In this document: positions 1 to 8,864 of the stretch, one piece after another
Numbering within the stretch: position 1 is the stretch's first letter
Layout of the letters: every line of letters starts with the position of its first letter
From: Mycobacterium sp. 1164985.4
Lineage (GTDB): Bacteria; Actinomycetota; Actinomycetes; Mycobacteriales; Mycobacteriaceae
DNA: 32,961 nt
Assembly: GCF_001668575.1 (NCBI RefSeq)
Contig: NZ_LZMD01000030.1
Location: 1-32,961, forward strand
Reading direction: 5' to 3'
Translations under genes and position numbers: made by a program
Notes under the pieces: generated by a model
The model's input: the letters and a program-made list of their open reading frames with translations, nothing else
Database searches by the model: none
What the model was told of the DNA's origin: nothing

Positions 1-2888
1 ACCCCGACCCGCTCCACCCCGAGCACCTCAGCGAAGATGCCGGCCAAAATCTCCTCGGTCAGCGTCGAGGGCGCCCGGTACCGATCCACATCGGTGTAGC
101 CCGGGGCCGGCAGGGCGCGTTTGTCGAGCTTGCCGTTGACCGTCAACGGCAACGCCGCGATCGCCACCACCGCCGCCGGCACCATATAGCCCGGCAGCCG
201 CTCGGCAAGCGTGGGACGGATCGCGGCCGGGTCAGCGGCGCCGGTGACATAGCCGACCAGGCGCTGATCCCCAGGACGGTCCTCACGCACGATCACCGCC
301 GCCTGCTCCACCCCCTCCAGCGCGTTGAGCGCGGCTTGGATCTCCCCTAATTCGATCCGATGCCCACGTATCTTGACCTGCTCATCAGCACGCCCCAGAT
401 AGCGCAACTGCCCATCAACACCCCAGGCCACCAAATCCCCGGTGCGATACATCCGCGCACCCGCCGCCTCGAACGGGCACGCCGTGAACCGCGACGCGGT
501 CAATCCCGCCCGGCGCACATAACCCACCGCCAACTGCGGGCCGGCGAGATACAACTCACCGACCACCCCGGCGGGCACCGGGCGCAACCAGTCATCCAGA
601 ACGAAAAACGCCGCCCCGGGCACCGGCCCACCGATCGGCGGGGCCCCCGAACCCGCGGACAGCGGAGCCGACAGCGCGACCCACATCGTCGCCTCGGTCG
701 GACCGTACTCGTTGATCATCACCCGACCCGGCGCCCAACGATCCACCACCTCCGGCGGGCAGGCCTCCCCACCCACCAGCAACATCACCGAGTCCAATCC
801 CTGCGGAGACAACATCCCCGCCGCCGACGGCGTCTGACACAACACATCGACGCGTTCATCGACCAGCAGGGTGTGCAACGCCTCCGGAGATGCCGCCACC
901 TCCTCGGGCACCACCACCAACTGCCCGCCATGCAACAGCGCCCCGAAAATCTCCCACCCGGAAATATCGAAACTGTAGGAATGCCACTGCGACCACACCA
1001 ACCCCGCCGCAGCCAAGCCCTCGTCCAACGAGCCCATCAACTCGGTCACGTTGGCATGGGTGATGCCCACCCCCTTGGGCACACCGGTGGTGCCCGAGGT
1101 GTAGATCAGATACGCCAGATCGTCGGCAGCCGGCACCGCCAGCGCCGTGCTGGACTCGGCCTCGATGCGCGGGTCGTCGATATCGACGACCAACACCTCA
1201 CAGCCATCGAGGCGCCCCGCCAACCCCGCCGTCGTCAACGCCGCGACAGGAGCGGCATCAGCGACCATGAACTCGACGCGCGACTCCGGATGCGCCGGAT
1301 CAATCGGCAGATAAGCGGCCCCGCATTTGAGCACCCCCAACATCGACACGATCGCCTCAGCGCAGCGGGAAAACACCAACGCCACACACTGCCCCGGCCC
1401 CGCCCCCAACCCGGCCAACAGATGCGCCACCCGATTCGACGCCGCATCCACCTCGCCATAAGTCCACGACCGGCCCCGATCCCGAATCGCCAGCGCCTGG
1501 GGGTCGCGGGCCACCTGCGCGGACCACACCGACGGAATCGATACCCCCGCGCCCGCCCGGGTCAACACGGGCCGATTACCCCAGCCGTCCAACCCGGCGC
1601 GCTCACCAGCGTTCAGCAGGTCGATCGAGGACAACACCCGCCCCGGATCAGCCGTCATCGCCCCCAGCAACCGACCCAACCGATCCGCCAGATCAGTGAC
1701 ATCAAAGCTCGACCACGGCTGCCCGGACCCCACCGTGCTCAAGGAAAGCTCATCACCAGAACTGGAGAAAAACAGACCAAAGCCGTCCACGACCGCGCCG
1801 TTGGTCAACGACGCCGAGGCCTGGGTACCACCGAAGGGCAGCGTGAACCGAGACGGCAGAAAGTTGATGTTCACCCGGGCAGTCGACGGATTGCGCGTCA
1901 AGGAGTGCACCGGAAAACGCTGATGCTGCAACGCTTCTCGGATCCGGGTGTCCACATGCTCGCAAAAACTGGCCACCGTCGATTCCGGGTAGACCCGCAC
2001 CGCCAGCGGCACCACCCCGGCCACCATCCCCGGAAGCGTCTTCGATTCGGGCAGCACGCGCCGGTTGACCGGGAAGTCGAACACCACCTCCGAACCCGTT
2101 CCACACCACCCATGCACCAACAGCGCACACGCCGCGGTCACCACCGACGAGCGCGGCACATTACGCACACGGCAGAACTCATCGACCCGAGAAAGAACCA
2201 CCGGATCCAACCCGATCGGCTCAGAGGGCCAAAATGAATCACGCGGATCTGCCGTGTCGGCTAGCCGATACGGCGGTTCGCTCTCGCTGGGAAGGTTCTC
2301 GGACCAATAGGCCAGATCGTCCAGGTAATCGGCGGACGCCTCATAGGCCGACTCACACTCCACCAGCTCCTGCAGCGAGCCGAAAACACCCGTAGGAATG
2401 GGCGCACCGGAAACAACCGCTGAGTAAACGGCGGCCACCCGTTGTCCGATCAAGACGATGCCGGTTCCATCGACGACGATATGATGGCCGCAGGCAAACA
2501 AATAAAATTCGTCGAACTGCGTCTGGAATAAAGCGAATTTGAATAACGGCCCAGAAAGCGACATCGGGGTGCGTTGAATCGACATCGCCAACGCGCGGGC
2601 TTCTTCTACTGGGTCGTCGGCTGACCTCAAATCGTGAAACGTCAGTTCGACGTGCGGGTAATCAATCACCCGCTGCACGACTTGGCCGTCGACCTCGAGA
2701 AAAACCGCCCGTACCGGCTCGGCCTCGGCGACCGCCCTGCTGATCGCCCACTCCAGGGCATCACGCTCTACCCGGCCGTCGATTCGGACGAACAGGCCGA
2801 GCTCCCACTCCCGCCCGGAATGACGCGTTTCCTGTGCAAGCCAGATGTCGAGCTGACCACGCGTCAGCGGAAGCGCCTGGTTATTCAC
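1..2888 (-). CDS. NRPS Z, N-terminal part (starter C - A - start of T), runs off left edge
   Basis: First protein of a nonribosomal peptide assembly line; 962 codons are visible and the frame is still open at base 1. A condensation domain (about residues 5-430) opens with [15 protein letters not shown] and has an intact HHIVVDG near residue 134. This N-terminus resembles, from memory, the first C domain of mycobacterial Mps1-type glycopeptidolipid synthetases, which is thought to acylate the first amino acid. An adenylation domain follows (about 449-932) with [11 protein letters not shown] near 600 and [12 protein letters not shown] at its end; a carrier domain begins at the window edge. The ten-residue specificity code I read is DIWCLGEMWK, which I cannot assign. 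MbtH lies 30 bp upstream, in the same frame. GTG at 2888 is preceded by GGGGGAG at 10 nt; GTG at 2894, two codons earlier, is equally possible. Confidence 0.93.
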   Translation of the reverse strand, partial: MNNQALPLTRGQLDIWLAQETRHSGREWELGLFVRIDGRVERDALEWAISRAVAEAEPVRAVFLEVDGQVVQRVIDYPHVELTFHDLRSADDPVEEARALAMSIQRTPMSLSGPLFKFALFQTQFDEFYLFACGHHIVVDGTGIVLIGQRVAAVYSAVVSGAPIPTGVFGSLQELVECESAYEASADYLDDLAYWSENLPSESEPPYRLADTADPRDSFWPSEPIGLDPVVLSRVDEFCRVRNVPRSSVVTAACALLVHGWCGTGSEVVFDFPVNRRVLPESKTLPGMVAGVVPLAVRVYPESTVASFCEHVDTRIREALQHQRFPVHSLTRNPSTARVNINFLPSRFTLPFGGTQASASLTNGAVVDGFGLFFSSSGDELSLSTVGSGQPWSSFDVTDLADRLGRLLGAMTADPGRVLSSIDLLNAGERAGLDGWGNRPVLTRAGAGVSIPSVWSAQVARDPQALAIRDRGRSWTYGEVDAASNRVAHLLAGLGAGPGQCVALVFSRCAEAIVSMLGVLKCGAAYLPIDPAHPESRVEFMVADAAPVAALTTAGLAGRLDGCEVLVVDIDDPRIEAESSTALAVPAADDLAYLIYTSGTTGVPKGVGITHANVTELMGSLDEGLAAAGLVWSQWHSYSFDISGWEIFGALLHGGQLVVVPEEVAASPEALHTLLVDERVDVLCQTPSAAGMLSPQGLDSVMLLVGGEACPPEVVDRWAPGRVMINEYGPTEATMWVALSAPLSAGSGAPPIGGPVPGAAFFVLDDWLRPVPAGVVGELYLAGPQLAVGYVRRAGLTASRFTACPFEAAGARMYRTGDLVAWGVDGQLRYLGRADEQVKIRGHRIELGEIQAALNALEGVEQAAVIVREDRPGDQRLVGYVTGAADPAAIRPTLAERLPGYMVPAAVVAIAALPLTVNGKLDKRALPAPGYTDVDRYRAPSTLTEEILAGIFAEVLGVERVG

Positions 2889-2918
2889 CTCCACACGGCT
2901 CCCCCACCCCCCACCGGG

Positions 2919-3149
2919 TCAGTTATCAGATGCTCGGCCCGCCGCCAGCCTCTCGCGCAGACTCTTCGGCCGAATATCAGGCCAGTTCTGCTCGATGTAG
3001 TCCAAACACGCCGCCCGGTCCGCTTCGCCATAGACGACTCGCCAGCCAGCCGGAACATCGGCGAAAGTCGGCCACAGGCTGTGTTGCTCCTCGTCGTTGA
3101 CCAAGACGAAAAACGTGCCGTTGTCGTCGTCGAACGGATTGACGCTCAC
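2919..3149 (-). CDS. mbtH: MbtH-family protein
   Basis: Small soluble cofactor (76 aa) that binds NRPS adenylation domains and is often needed for their solubility and activity. The family signature is complete: [15 protein letters not shown] at residues 4-18, [10 protein letters not shown] at 18-27 (the N-x-E-x-Q-x-S-L-W-P motif), PAGW at 33-36 and WPDIRP at 56-61. The start is GTG at 3149, with GGAG five nucleotides upstream and the usual position just before NPFDD; the open frame continues further upstream but that extension is unlike the family. It lies directly upstream of NRPS Z with a 30-bp gap, so the two are surely co-transcribed. Its stop codon is in the same reading frame as Z. It may also serve the A domains of X and Y. 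Confidence 0.95.
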   Translation of the reverse strand: MSVNPFDDDNGTFFVLVNDEEQHSLWPTFADVPAGWRVVYGEADRAACLDYIEQNWPDIRPKSLRERLAAGRASDN

Positions 3150-3778
3150 AGATTCTCCAGACCATCTAGTTGATATGAGTGGAACCGCTCCAAACCATAC
3201 TGAAAGCCAGCAGGCCGCTTCGGGGTTTCGGCAAAGTTCCTGGTATTGCTCCCCCACGAAGCTCAGCAAAGCGGCTCGTCAAATGGCGCGCCGCGCGAGG
3301 TCCCGAGGCGATAGTAACTTGCGAAGCCTTGTCGTCAACCAGCGTGCCGCTTGTCCGCGTCCGACGAGCAGCGAAACCGGAGCGTTGCACGGTCCGTGGC
3401 GGCATGGATGTGGACCTGTCCAACGGGGTTGTTTCCACTCGGGATTGCGAGTTGGATGCCGAACCCGTAGGAGATGCGATGTTATTCCCGGCGAAAGCGT
3501 CGGCACCACCTATCCTGTCTTAGTGATCATCTGCCGACGTACTGCCTCAACGGGTCCCGCCGGGCCATCCGTTCTTCGTCCAGCTGCAGTGCGGATCGAT
3601 GTTCTCCGCACAGCAACCCGCGAGAAGAGCGCACGGACTGACGTTGCCTGGGTCGCTGGCAACTTTGGTGCGCCTCGTTGTTAGGCATGTCGGCCCGGGC
3701 GGACCGCTGCATCAGGACCGACCCTGCGCGGAGCAGCGAGCTCCTCGCTGAGTTCGGTGTGAGACGCGAAGAGCGCCC
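3150..3778. other. 629-bp divergent intergenic region between mbtH and the sulfotransferase gene
   Basis: No convincing gene here. The open frames on both strands overlap one another, lack recognisable domains and look like chance frames in GC-rich DNA. The region must hold the promoter(s) of the leftward mbtH-NRPS Z operon and of the rightward sulfotransferase gene, but I cannot name a clear -35/-10 pair for either. A short hairpin lies just before the sulfotransferase start (listed separately). It is the longest gene-free stretch in the window. Confidence 0.6.
3734..3750 (+). promoter_or_regulatory. Small hairpin in the leader of the sulfotransferase gene
   Basis: CAGCGAG (3734-3740) and CTCGCTG (3744-3750) form a perfect 7-bp inverted repeat with a CTC loop. 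It ends 28 nt before the GTG start at 3779. It could be a leader stem or part of an operator; no T-run follows, so it is not a typical terminator. Function is unknown and it may be chance in GC-rich DNA. Confidence 0.25.
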
Positions 3779-4759
3779 GTGACGGTTTCCGCCGAGCAGT
3801 CAGGGATCGCCACCCGTCCAGTCGCCCTGTTCGTGTTGGGGATGCACCGCTCTGGAACGTCGGCCCTGACACGCGTTCTTTCGCTGTGCGGTGCTGCGCT
3901 ACCCGCCGCCCTGTTGGCTGCCGACGTGGCCAACCCTCGTGGTTACTGGGAACCGCGTGCCGCGGTCGACCTCAACGATGGGATCCTGCAGCGCCACGGC
4001 AGCGATTGGGCCGACCCCACACTTCGCCTGCAACGGGAGGGCGCGTTCGATGCCGAGGAGCAGGCCGCCTGCATCGCCGAGATCAGCGACTTCTTCGCGA
4101 CGTTGCCAGCCGCGCCAATAGTGGTTATCAAGGATCCGAGGATCACATTGCTGTCCACCGTGTGGTTCGAAGCCGCCCGTCGGGCGGGATTCGCAATCGC
4201 GGTCGCTATCGCAGTGCGCCACCCAGAAGAGGTCACCGCCTCGCTTGCCGAGGTCAGTGGAGCCTCGTCGGAACCCTCGCCGGACCTCGCGAACGCCCTA
4301 TGGCTTACATACAACCTGCTGGCCGAGCGACAGACGCGGGGAGTGCCGCGCGTGTTCATCGACTACGTCAACCTCCTGGACGACTGGCGCAAGGAAACAC
4401 TACGGATTTCCGCCGCGCTGGATATCGACCTCGATACCCGAGATGAGAGGGCAATCGAGGCGTATCTCCAACGAGGTCTTCATCGCCACCGACACGGCGG
4501 TCCGCCGGCAAACCTCCTGGGAACAGATTGGCTCTCCGACGTCTACGAAGCGCTGGGCGCGGCCGCGAGGGACCAACACCCGGACGAATCCACACTCGAT
4601 CGTGTTTATGAACAGTACCGACTCAGCGCACCAAGCTTCGGGGCTGCATTCGAGGAATACCGCGAACTCCGCGACAGCGTGCGCCGAAAGTCGTCCGTCA
4701 GGTCGCTAATCAAGGAAGCTGTCGCAATGGCTCGTCGGCGCGGAGCCTCTCGAGGTTAG
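3779..4759 (+). CDS. Sulfotransferase family protein (PAPS-dependent)
   Basis: 326-aa soluble protein of the bacterial sulfotransferase family, expected to move sulfate from PAPS to a hydroxyl group. The 5'-phosphosulfate-binding loop is GMHRSGTSALTRVL at residues 21-34. KDPRITLL at 118-125 and IAVRHPEEVTASL at 144-156 (with R147 and S155) match the 3'-phosphate-binding part. The C-terminus is Arg-rich and has no membrane segment. Translation starts at GTG 3779 behind a weak GAAGAG, which places the P-loop 20 residues in, as usual for the family. It faces away from mbtH and converges on the glycosyltransferase gene. From its position between NRPS genes I infer that it sulfates the lipopeptide or its sugar; the acceptor cannot be read from the sequence. 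Confidence 0.85.
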   Translation: MTVSAEQSGIATRPVALFVLGMHRSGTSALTRVLSLCGAALPAALLAADVANPRGYWEPRAAVDLNDGILQRHGSDWADPTLRLQREGAFDAEEQAACIAEISDFFATLPAAPIVVIKDPRITLLSTVWFEAARRAGFAIAVAIAVRHPEEVTASLAEVSGASSEPSPDLANALWLTYNLLAERQTRGVPRVFIDYVNLLDDWRKETLRISAALDIDLDTRDERAIEAYLQRGLHRHRHGGPPANLLGTDWLSDVYEALGAAARDQHPDESTLDRVYEQYRLSAPSFGAAFEEYRELRDSVRRKSSVRSLIKEAVAMARRRGASRG

Positions 4760-4772
4760 ACCGAGCCGAGAC

Positions 4773-4785
4773 GACGAGATTCGTC
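4773..4785. terminator. Weak hairpin between converging sulfotransferase and glycosyltransferase genes
   Basis: GACGA (4773-4777) and TCGTC (4781-4785) form a 5-bp stem with a 3-nt loop, 13 nt after the sulfotransferase stop. No T-run follows in either direction. The 115-bp convergent gap (4760-4874) is where bidirectional termination would be expected, and this is the best stem I noticed there. Evidence is slight. Confidence 0.2.
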
Positions 4786-4874
4786 ATTCGAGGACGCAAC
4801 TTCCGGGAACGTCGCTTCTGCGCTTCTCGAGGTAGTAGGACGATCAGTGGACCGATTCCGTGGGCCCGGCGCTA

Positions 4875-6164
4875 TCACCTCGATGGCCTGCGCCTGTCGA
4901 TCACGCGCAAGCGAGCCTGTTCTTCTAAGAGATCGGCGGCGGCAGCGACGCTTTCGGCGGGTTTCGTCATGCGAGAGGCCACCTCGCGCGCCCGATCAGT
5001 GTACCGACCATCGAGTATGGTGCGCAGGTCCGCGAGCAGCGATTTTTCGGTTGTCGCTGAGAAACGCCGAGCGGTGCCAACCCTCAGTCGTTTGACCGCA
5101 CCTCCCCAAATCGGCTGATCGGCCATGGTCCAAAGGATCAACGTGGGGACTCCTGCACGTAGTCCTATCGCCGTGGTGCCCGAGCCGCCATGGTGGACGA
5201 CTGCCCGGCAGGCGGGAAAAACCGCCGCGAAGTTCACCTCACCCACGACCTTGACGTGGTCCGACTCGGGAACATCGTTCATGTCACCCCAGCAGGCGGA
5301 GACCAATGCCCGCTCGCCCAACTGTGCGCAGACTTCACTGATCATGGCGACCGTGTCAGCTGGAGAGTCCAGCGGCGTACTACCAAAGCCGAAGAATATT
5401 GGCGGTGTCCCCTCCGCGATCCACGATGCGGCCTCCTCGTCGGCGTCGGTCGGCAATTCCATCGTCAAAGCGCCGACAAAGGGCCGTTGACCATCCCACT
5501 TCATCCACTCGGCCGCGAGTCCAGGAAAGCAAATGTCGTCGTAAGCTTGGATTTCCAAGAATCCACGATCGGCGATCCGCCATGGCACAGGGCCTGTGGC
5601 CTTCGGTAGGCCAAGTTCCCGACGCTGCGCATCGTCCTTCTTCTTGGCTCCCATGCGCCAACTGAGCCATTGATCCACCCTCATTGCGGAGCGGCCCAAC
5701 GCCCCCGGCAGAAACGGCACGAGCTGACCATTGGCATGGACAGGGTGATAGTGGAATGTGACCAATGGAATGTCGTAATACTCCGCGATATTGAGGGCTG
5801 CCTGCTGAAAGCTCAGGCCGGTGAAAAGTAGCTCAGCCCCGTCCGCCAGCGACCTCAGTGGCGTTGTGACCTGCTCCCAGCAGCGGTCCACTTGCTCCAA
5901 GAGTTCAGAACGTGCTTTGTGCAGGTCCTGGATTCTCCAGGAGTTGCGGAACATAGACACCCAGACATTGCGGTAGGCGTCCAGCCACGCCTCCGTCTCC
6001 AACCCGTAGGCGACCGCCTCAAGCCCAGCCGATTGGGCGAAGTCGACCAGGTCTGGTGGGACGGCAATACACACTTCATGCCCACGACGCGCCAGTTCAC
6101 GGCCGACAGCGGCGCCGGGCTCGACATCGCCGCGAGTTCCATAGCACGCAAGTAGATACTTCAT
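4875..6164 (-). CDS. UGT-type glycosyltransferase (GT1 family, mycobacterial GPL GtfA/RtfA-like)
   Basis: 429-aa GT-B fold enzyme that transfers a sugar from a nucleotide-sugar donor to a small acceptor. The N-terminal acceptor half starts MKYLLACYGTRGDVEP, with TRGDVEP at residues 10-16, the family hallmark. The donor half has FFGFGSTP at 257-264, the PSPG-like HHGGSGTT at 324-331, and W345 with MADQPIWGG at 347-355. The length is normal for the glycosyltransferases that put deoxysugars on glycopeptidolipids and on glycopeptide antibiotics. The ATG at 6164 fits the family N-terminus; its ribosome site is weak (GGAAGG, rather far upstream). It is transcribed with the NRPS genes but alone between two + strand genes. 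I infer glycosylation of the peptide, perhaps at a Thr hydroxyl; the sugar is unknown. Confidence 0.9.
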   Translation of the reverse strand: MKYLLACYGTRGDVEPGAAVGRELARRGHEVCIAVPPDLVDFAQSAGLEAVAYGLETEAWLDAYRNVWVSMFRNSWRIQDLHKARSELLEQVDRCWEQVTTPLRSLADGAELLFTGLSFQQAALNIAEYYDIPLVTFHYHPVHANGQLVPFLPGALGRSAMRVDQWLSWRMGAKKKDDAQRRELGLPKATGPVPWRIADRGFLEIQAYDDICFPGLAAEWMKWDGQRPFVGALTMELPTDADEEAASWIAEGTPPIFFGFGSTPLDSPADTVAMISEVCAQLGERALVSACWGDMNDVPESDHVKVVGEVNFAAVFPACRAVVHHGGSGTTAIGLRAGVPTLILWTMADQPIWGGAVKRLRVGTARRFSATTEKSLLADLRTILDGRYTDRAREVASRMTKPAESVAAAADLLEEQARLRVIDRRRPSR

Positions 6165-6351
6165 GAGCTTGTATCACAGCCTTCCCCACCCAGTGCGTGT
6201 AGGCGATCACCGGTCGAGGTAACTATCCTTGATTCTCAGACGATGGGCGGGACGTTCGACTCGTTGAACCGGTACCGCTTCAAGTAGCAACCAGTGTGGG
6301 CTTCGAAGTTCGCTGCGACGTACGGTATCGTCCGGACGTCAAGGAGGGCGC
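6165..6351. promoter_or_regulatory. 187-bp divergent promoter region, glycosyltransferase / methyltransferase
   Basis: Start codons of two oppositely oriented genes flank this stretch, so both promoters must lie here or overlap. I see no consensus -35/-10 pair. AAGGAGG at 6341-6347 is a strong ribosome-binding site for the methyltransferase GTG at 6352. No open frame of interest lies inside. Confidence 0.4.
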
Positions 6352-7023
6352 GTGAAACCCACTTTCATCAGGTTAGCGGCGAAGTTTGCTGAATCCGTCG
6401 CGCTTGGGTTGATGCTTTTTATCGCAGCAGGCACCCTCGATTACTGGCAAGCGTGGGTCTTCCTGGTGGTGTTCAACCTCGCTGGATGGCTGCCCAGCAT
6501 CTACTTGATGAAAACAAATCCCGCTGCGTTCGAACGCCGTATGCGTGGAGCGACGGCAGAGACTCGGACAGTTCAAAAAATCGTCATCTACGGCTGGCTG
6601 TTGTCGGTGCCGGCGGCGTTCCTGGTCAGCGGCTTAGACCACCGCTTTGGTTGGTCGCAGGTTCCCACGGCGATCTGTTTGGTCGGCGACGTTCTCGTAG
6701 CCGTTGGATTGATTTCGGTCACGGTGGTCGTGGTTCAAAACAGTTACGCGGCAGCGAATGTACAGGTGGAGGGCGACCAAAAGATTGTTTCTACCGGCCT
6801 GTACGGAATGGTCCGGCACCCCATGTACACCGGCGGCTTGGTCATGCTGATTGGCATCCCCCTTGCCCTCGGTTCTTACTGGGGACTCCTTACCGTCATA
6901 CCTGCGGGGATATCACTCGCTCTGCGAATCCAAGACGAGGAGAAGCTGCTACAGCAAGAACTGGACGGATATGGCGACTACACCCAAAGGGTCCGCTATC
7001 GCCTGCTGCCGTGTGTCTGGTGA
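6352..7023 (+). CDS. Integral-membrane methyltransferase, isoprenylcysteine carboxyl methyltransferase (ICMT)-like
   Basis: 223-aa protein with about five hydrophobic segments (roughly residues 13-29, 34-52, 77-95, 104-128 and 162-192, the last perhaps a helical hairpin). The ICMT/PEMT-like SAM-binding signature is GLYGMVRHPMYTG at 149-161, with the conserved Glu pair E196-E197 in RIQDEEKLL and the family-like tail YGDYTQRVRYRLLP. Members use S-adenosylmethionine at the membrane; ICMT makes carboxyl methyl esters, and many bacterial homologues have unknown substrates. It starts at GTG 6352 behind AAGGAGG. It converges with the 3' end of NRPS Y. A role in methylating the peptide, for example at the C-terminal carboxyl, is only an inference from the neighbourhood. 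Confidence 0.82.
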   Translation: MKPTFIRLAAKFAESVALGLMLFIAAGTLDYWQAWVFLVVFNLAGWLPSIYLMKTNPAAFERRMRGATAETRTVQKIVIYGWLLSVPAAFLVSGLDHRFGWSQVPTAICLVGDVLVAVGLISVTVVVVQNSYAAANVQVEGDQKIVSTGLYGMVRHPMYTGGLVMLIGIPLALGSYWGLLTVIPAGISLALRIQDEEKLLQQELDGYGDYTQRVRYRLLPCVW

Positions 7024-7133
7024 AGTCGCGAAAATACGCACCCTGATTGAACCGCCGAGTTTCGGCTCGAGCGAGCGTAAGGTACTGTCAGGAAGCTGAA
7101 TTCCTCGGCGGCACAGTGGAATTAACTATGCTC

Positions 7134-7149
7134 CTCCGCTGATGCGGAG
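7134..7149. terminator. Candidate hairpin in the methyltransferase / NRPS Y convergent gap
   Basis: CTCCGC (7134-7139) and GCGGAG (7144-7149) form a 6-bp stem with a TGAT loop. It lies about 110 bp after the methyltransferase stop and 77 bp after the NRPS Y stop. It lacks a T-run on either side, so a bidirectional terminator role is only a suggestion. Confidence 0.3.
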
Positions 7150-7156
7150 CACCAAA

Positions 7157-7178
7157 CGCTTGAACCGCGCTTGAACCG
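7157..7178. repeat. Perfect 11-bp tandem repeat, two copies
   Basis: CGCTTGAACCG occurs twice head to tail in the 203-bp non-coding gap (7024-7226) between the methyltransferase and NRPS Y stop codons. It could be a protein-binding site or a simple slippage product. Nothing else in this gap is recognisable apart from the hairpin at 7134-7149. Confidence 0.6.
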
Positions 7179-7226
7179 ATAGTGTAGGTCAGTACCCGCT
7201 GCGTGTCAGCTTGAAGCCGGTGTTAA

Positions 7227-8864
7227 CTATTCGACAGAGCGGGGCATGTCTGCGAGCTGACTACTCAAGCTTCTAACCGAAGGCGCGTTCAACAGGCTGG
7301 TGACAGCGAGCTGGATATCAAGGGCTGCATTGATTGCGGAAATAAGCCGCATCGCGCAAAGTGAATCTCCGCCTAGGTCGAAGAACGACTCATCGACGTC
7401 CACTCGGTCGACGGCCAACACCTCCGCGAAGATGTCGGACAGAACTTGCTCGACCGGCGTAGTCGGGGCGCGATAATTTCCGAGCGTGCCGGACTGCGCG
7501 GGCGTTGGCGCCTCATTGGTCACCGGAATGGTCACCGGCTGGCTCGGTATCTCGCGCCTGCCAAACTCTTCTCCGTGGCGATCAGCCGCGTGGATCCGTT
7601 CCGTCGATACGAGCGGTCGCGCAGGATCGGCAGTCATCGCCACCAAGATCCGCTGCAACCGCTCCACCAGTGCCTCGATGTCGGTGATGGTGAAGACGTC
7701 CGTGCGGAATTGAACGTGCAGCCCCAGCTCGCGCCCCGGTTGTGCCTGCACCGCAAGCGGATAGTGATAGTAGTCCCGCGCCGCCAAGTCGGTGATGGTC
7801 AAGTCATGGCCGCTCGACAACGCTGCACTGTCCACGGGATAGTTCTCATACACGAACACCGTGTCGAAAAGCTTGTCGTGGCCGGTGAGCCGTTGCACTT
7901 CGGCCAGCCCGAGGTGCTGATGCTCGTAGGTCTTGTTGTGCATTTTCTGCAGCTGCTCGAGCAGATCGGTTGTGGTGGTTGTCGACGTGAAACGCGCCCG
8001 AACCGGCACCGTATTGATCAGAAGTCCTGCAATCGTGTCGGCGCCTGCCAGCTCGGCGGGCCGCCCGGAAACCACAGCGCCCAATGCGACATCTCGGTTA
8101 CCAGTCACGGAGCTCATCAGCACTGCCCAGGCGGCCTGTAGCACCGTGCTGACCGTCGTCTGGTGCGATCGGGCCAGCTCGCCGAGGGCCTGCGTAGTTT
8201 GCTCCGACACCCGGAACTCCGCAATCGTGCGCGGGCCCAGTCCTAATCGGTCTGGGGGCGCCACCAGGGTCGGGTTCGTGAAACCGGCCAAGACCTCAGC
8301 CCAGGCCGTACGGGCGGCTTGCAGATCCCGCTCCGCCAGCCAGGTCAGGAACGCGCGATACGGCGCAGGCTCGGGCAATCGCTGCCCGTAGTACCGGGCG
8401 ATGATCTCCTGCAGCAGGATCGGCATCGACCAGCCGTCGAGCACGATGTGGTGGTTGGTCAGCACCAGCCGGTGCTGCTCTGTACTGATGCGGGCCAACG
8501 CCACCCGGAACGGCGGTTCGTTCGCCAGATCGCATACCGCGGTGCGCTCGGCAATGCCTAGGCGCTGCAGCTCCTCGTCGACATCGACCCCGCCCTCGCT
8601 GAGGTCGACATAGCGCCACGGCACCACCGGATCAGCCGGGATGAGCTGAACCGGCTCGTCGTATTCAGCACAGAAGAGTGCCACCACGTTCGGATGGCGG
8701 GTGACGACGGCGTCCACCGCAGCACGCAACCGAGACGGCTCCAGCGGGCCGCTGATCGTGAGATCCAGTTGCACCGCGTACACGTCGTCGCCGTCGCCCT
8801 GCGCGGCGCTCGCGTGGAACAGCAGCCCCTGCTGCAGCGGAGTCAACGGCAACACATCGGCGAC
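7227..8864 (-). other. NRPS Y module 6: terminal C-T lacking an adenylation domain
   Basis: Residues about 6191-6735. The C domain starts [19 protein letters not shown], with HHIVLDGWS near 6327, and ends normally at [19 protein letters not shown]. The usual C-to-A linker then continues to EEFGRR, but instead of about 480 residues of A domain there is a stretch of roughly 30 residues rich in Pro, Thr and Gln (about 7476-7565). After it comes [16 protein letters not shown] and a complete carrier domain ([14 protein letters not shown] near 6690). The protein ends 40-50 residues later. The carrier would have to be loaded in trans, or the C domain might release the chain. All key residues of C and T are intact. 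Confidence 0.85.

Noticed and set aside
132..150. Perfect 19-nt palindrome GCCGTTGACCGTCAACGGC, repeated at 24663-24681, 29152-29170 and 32344-32362
   Set aside because: It looks like an operator but is simply the favoured codon string for the A10 motif PLTVNG of adenylation domains, and it always falls at that place in the coding sequence.
360..2237. 625-codon open frame on the + strand opposite NRPS Z
   Set aside because: It is the antisense shadow of the C-A region of NRPS Z. Its protein is Arg/His/Pro-rich with no domain, while the minus strand shows clear C and A motifs throughout.
3150..3269. Upstream extension of the MbtH frame to 3269
   Set aside because: The added residues do not match the MbtH family, whereas GTG 3149 has GGAG at five nucleotides and gives the typical N-terminus before NPFDD.
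3097..3684. Possible + strand gene of about 195 codons between mbtH and the sulfotransferase gene, and overlapping minus frames
   Set aside because: It starts inside mbtH on the opposite strand, has no family resemblance, and competing frames in the same region look equally random.
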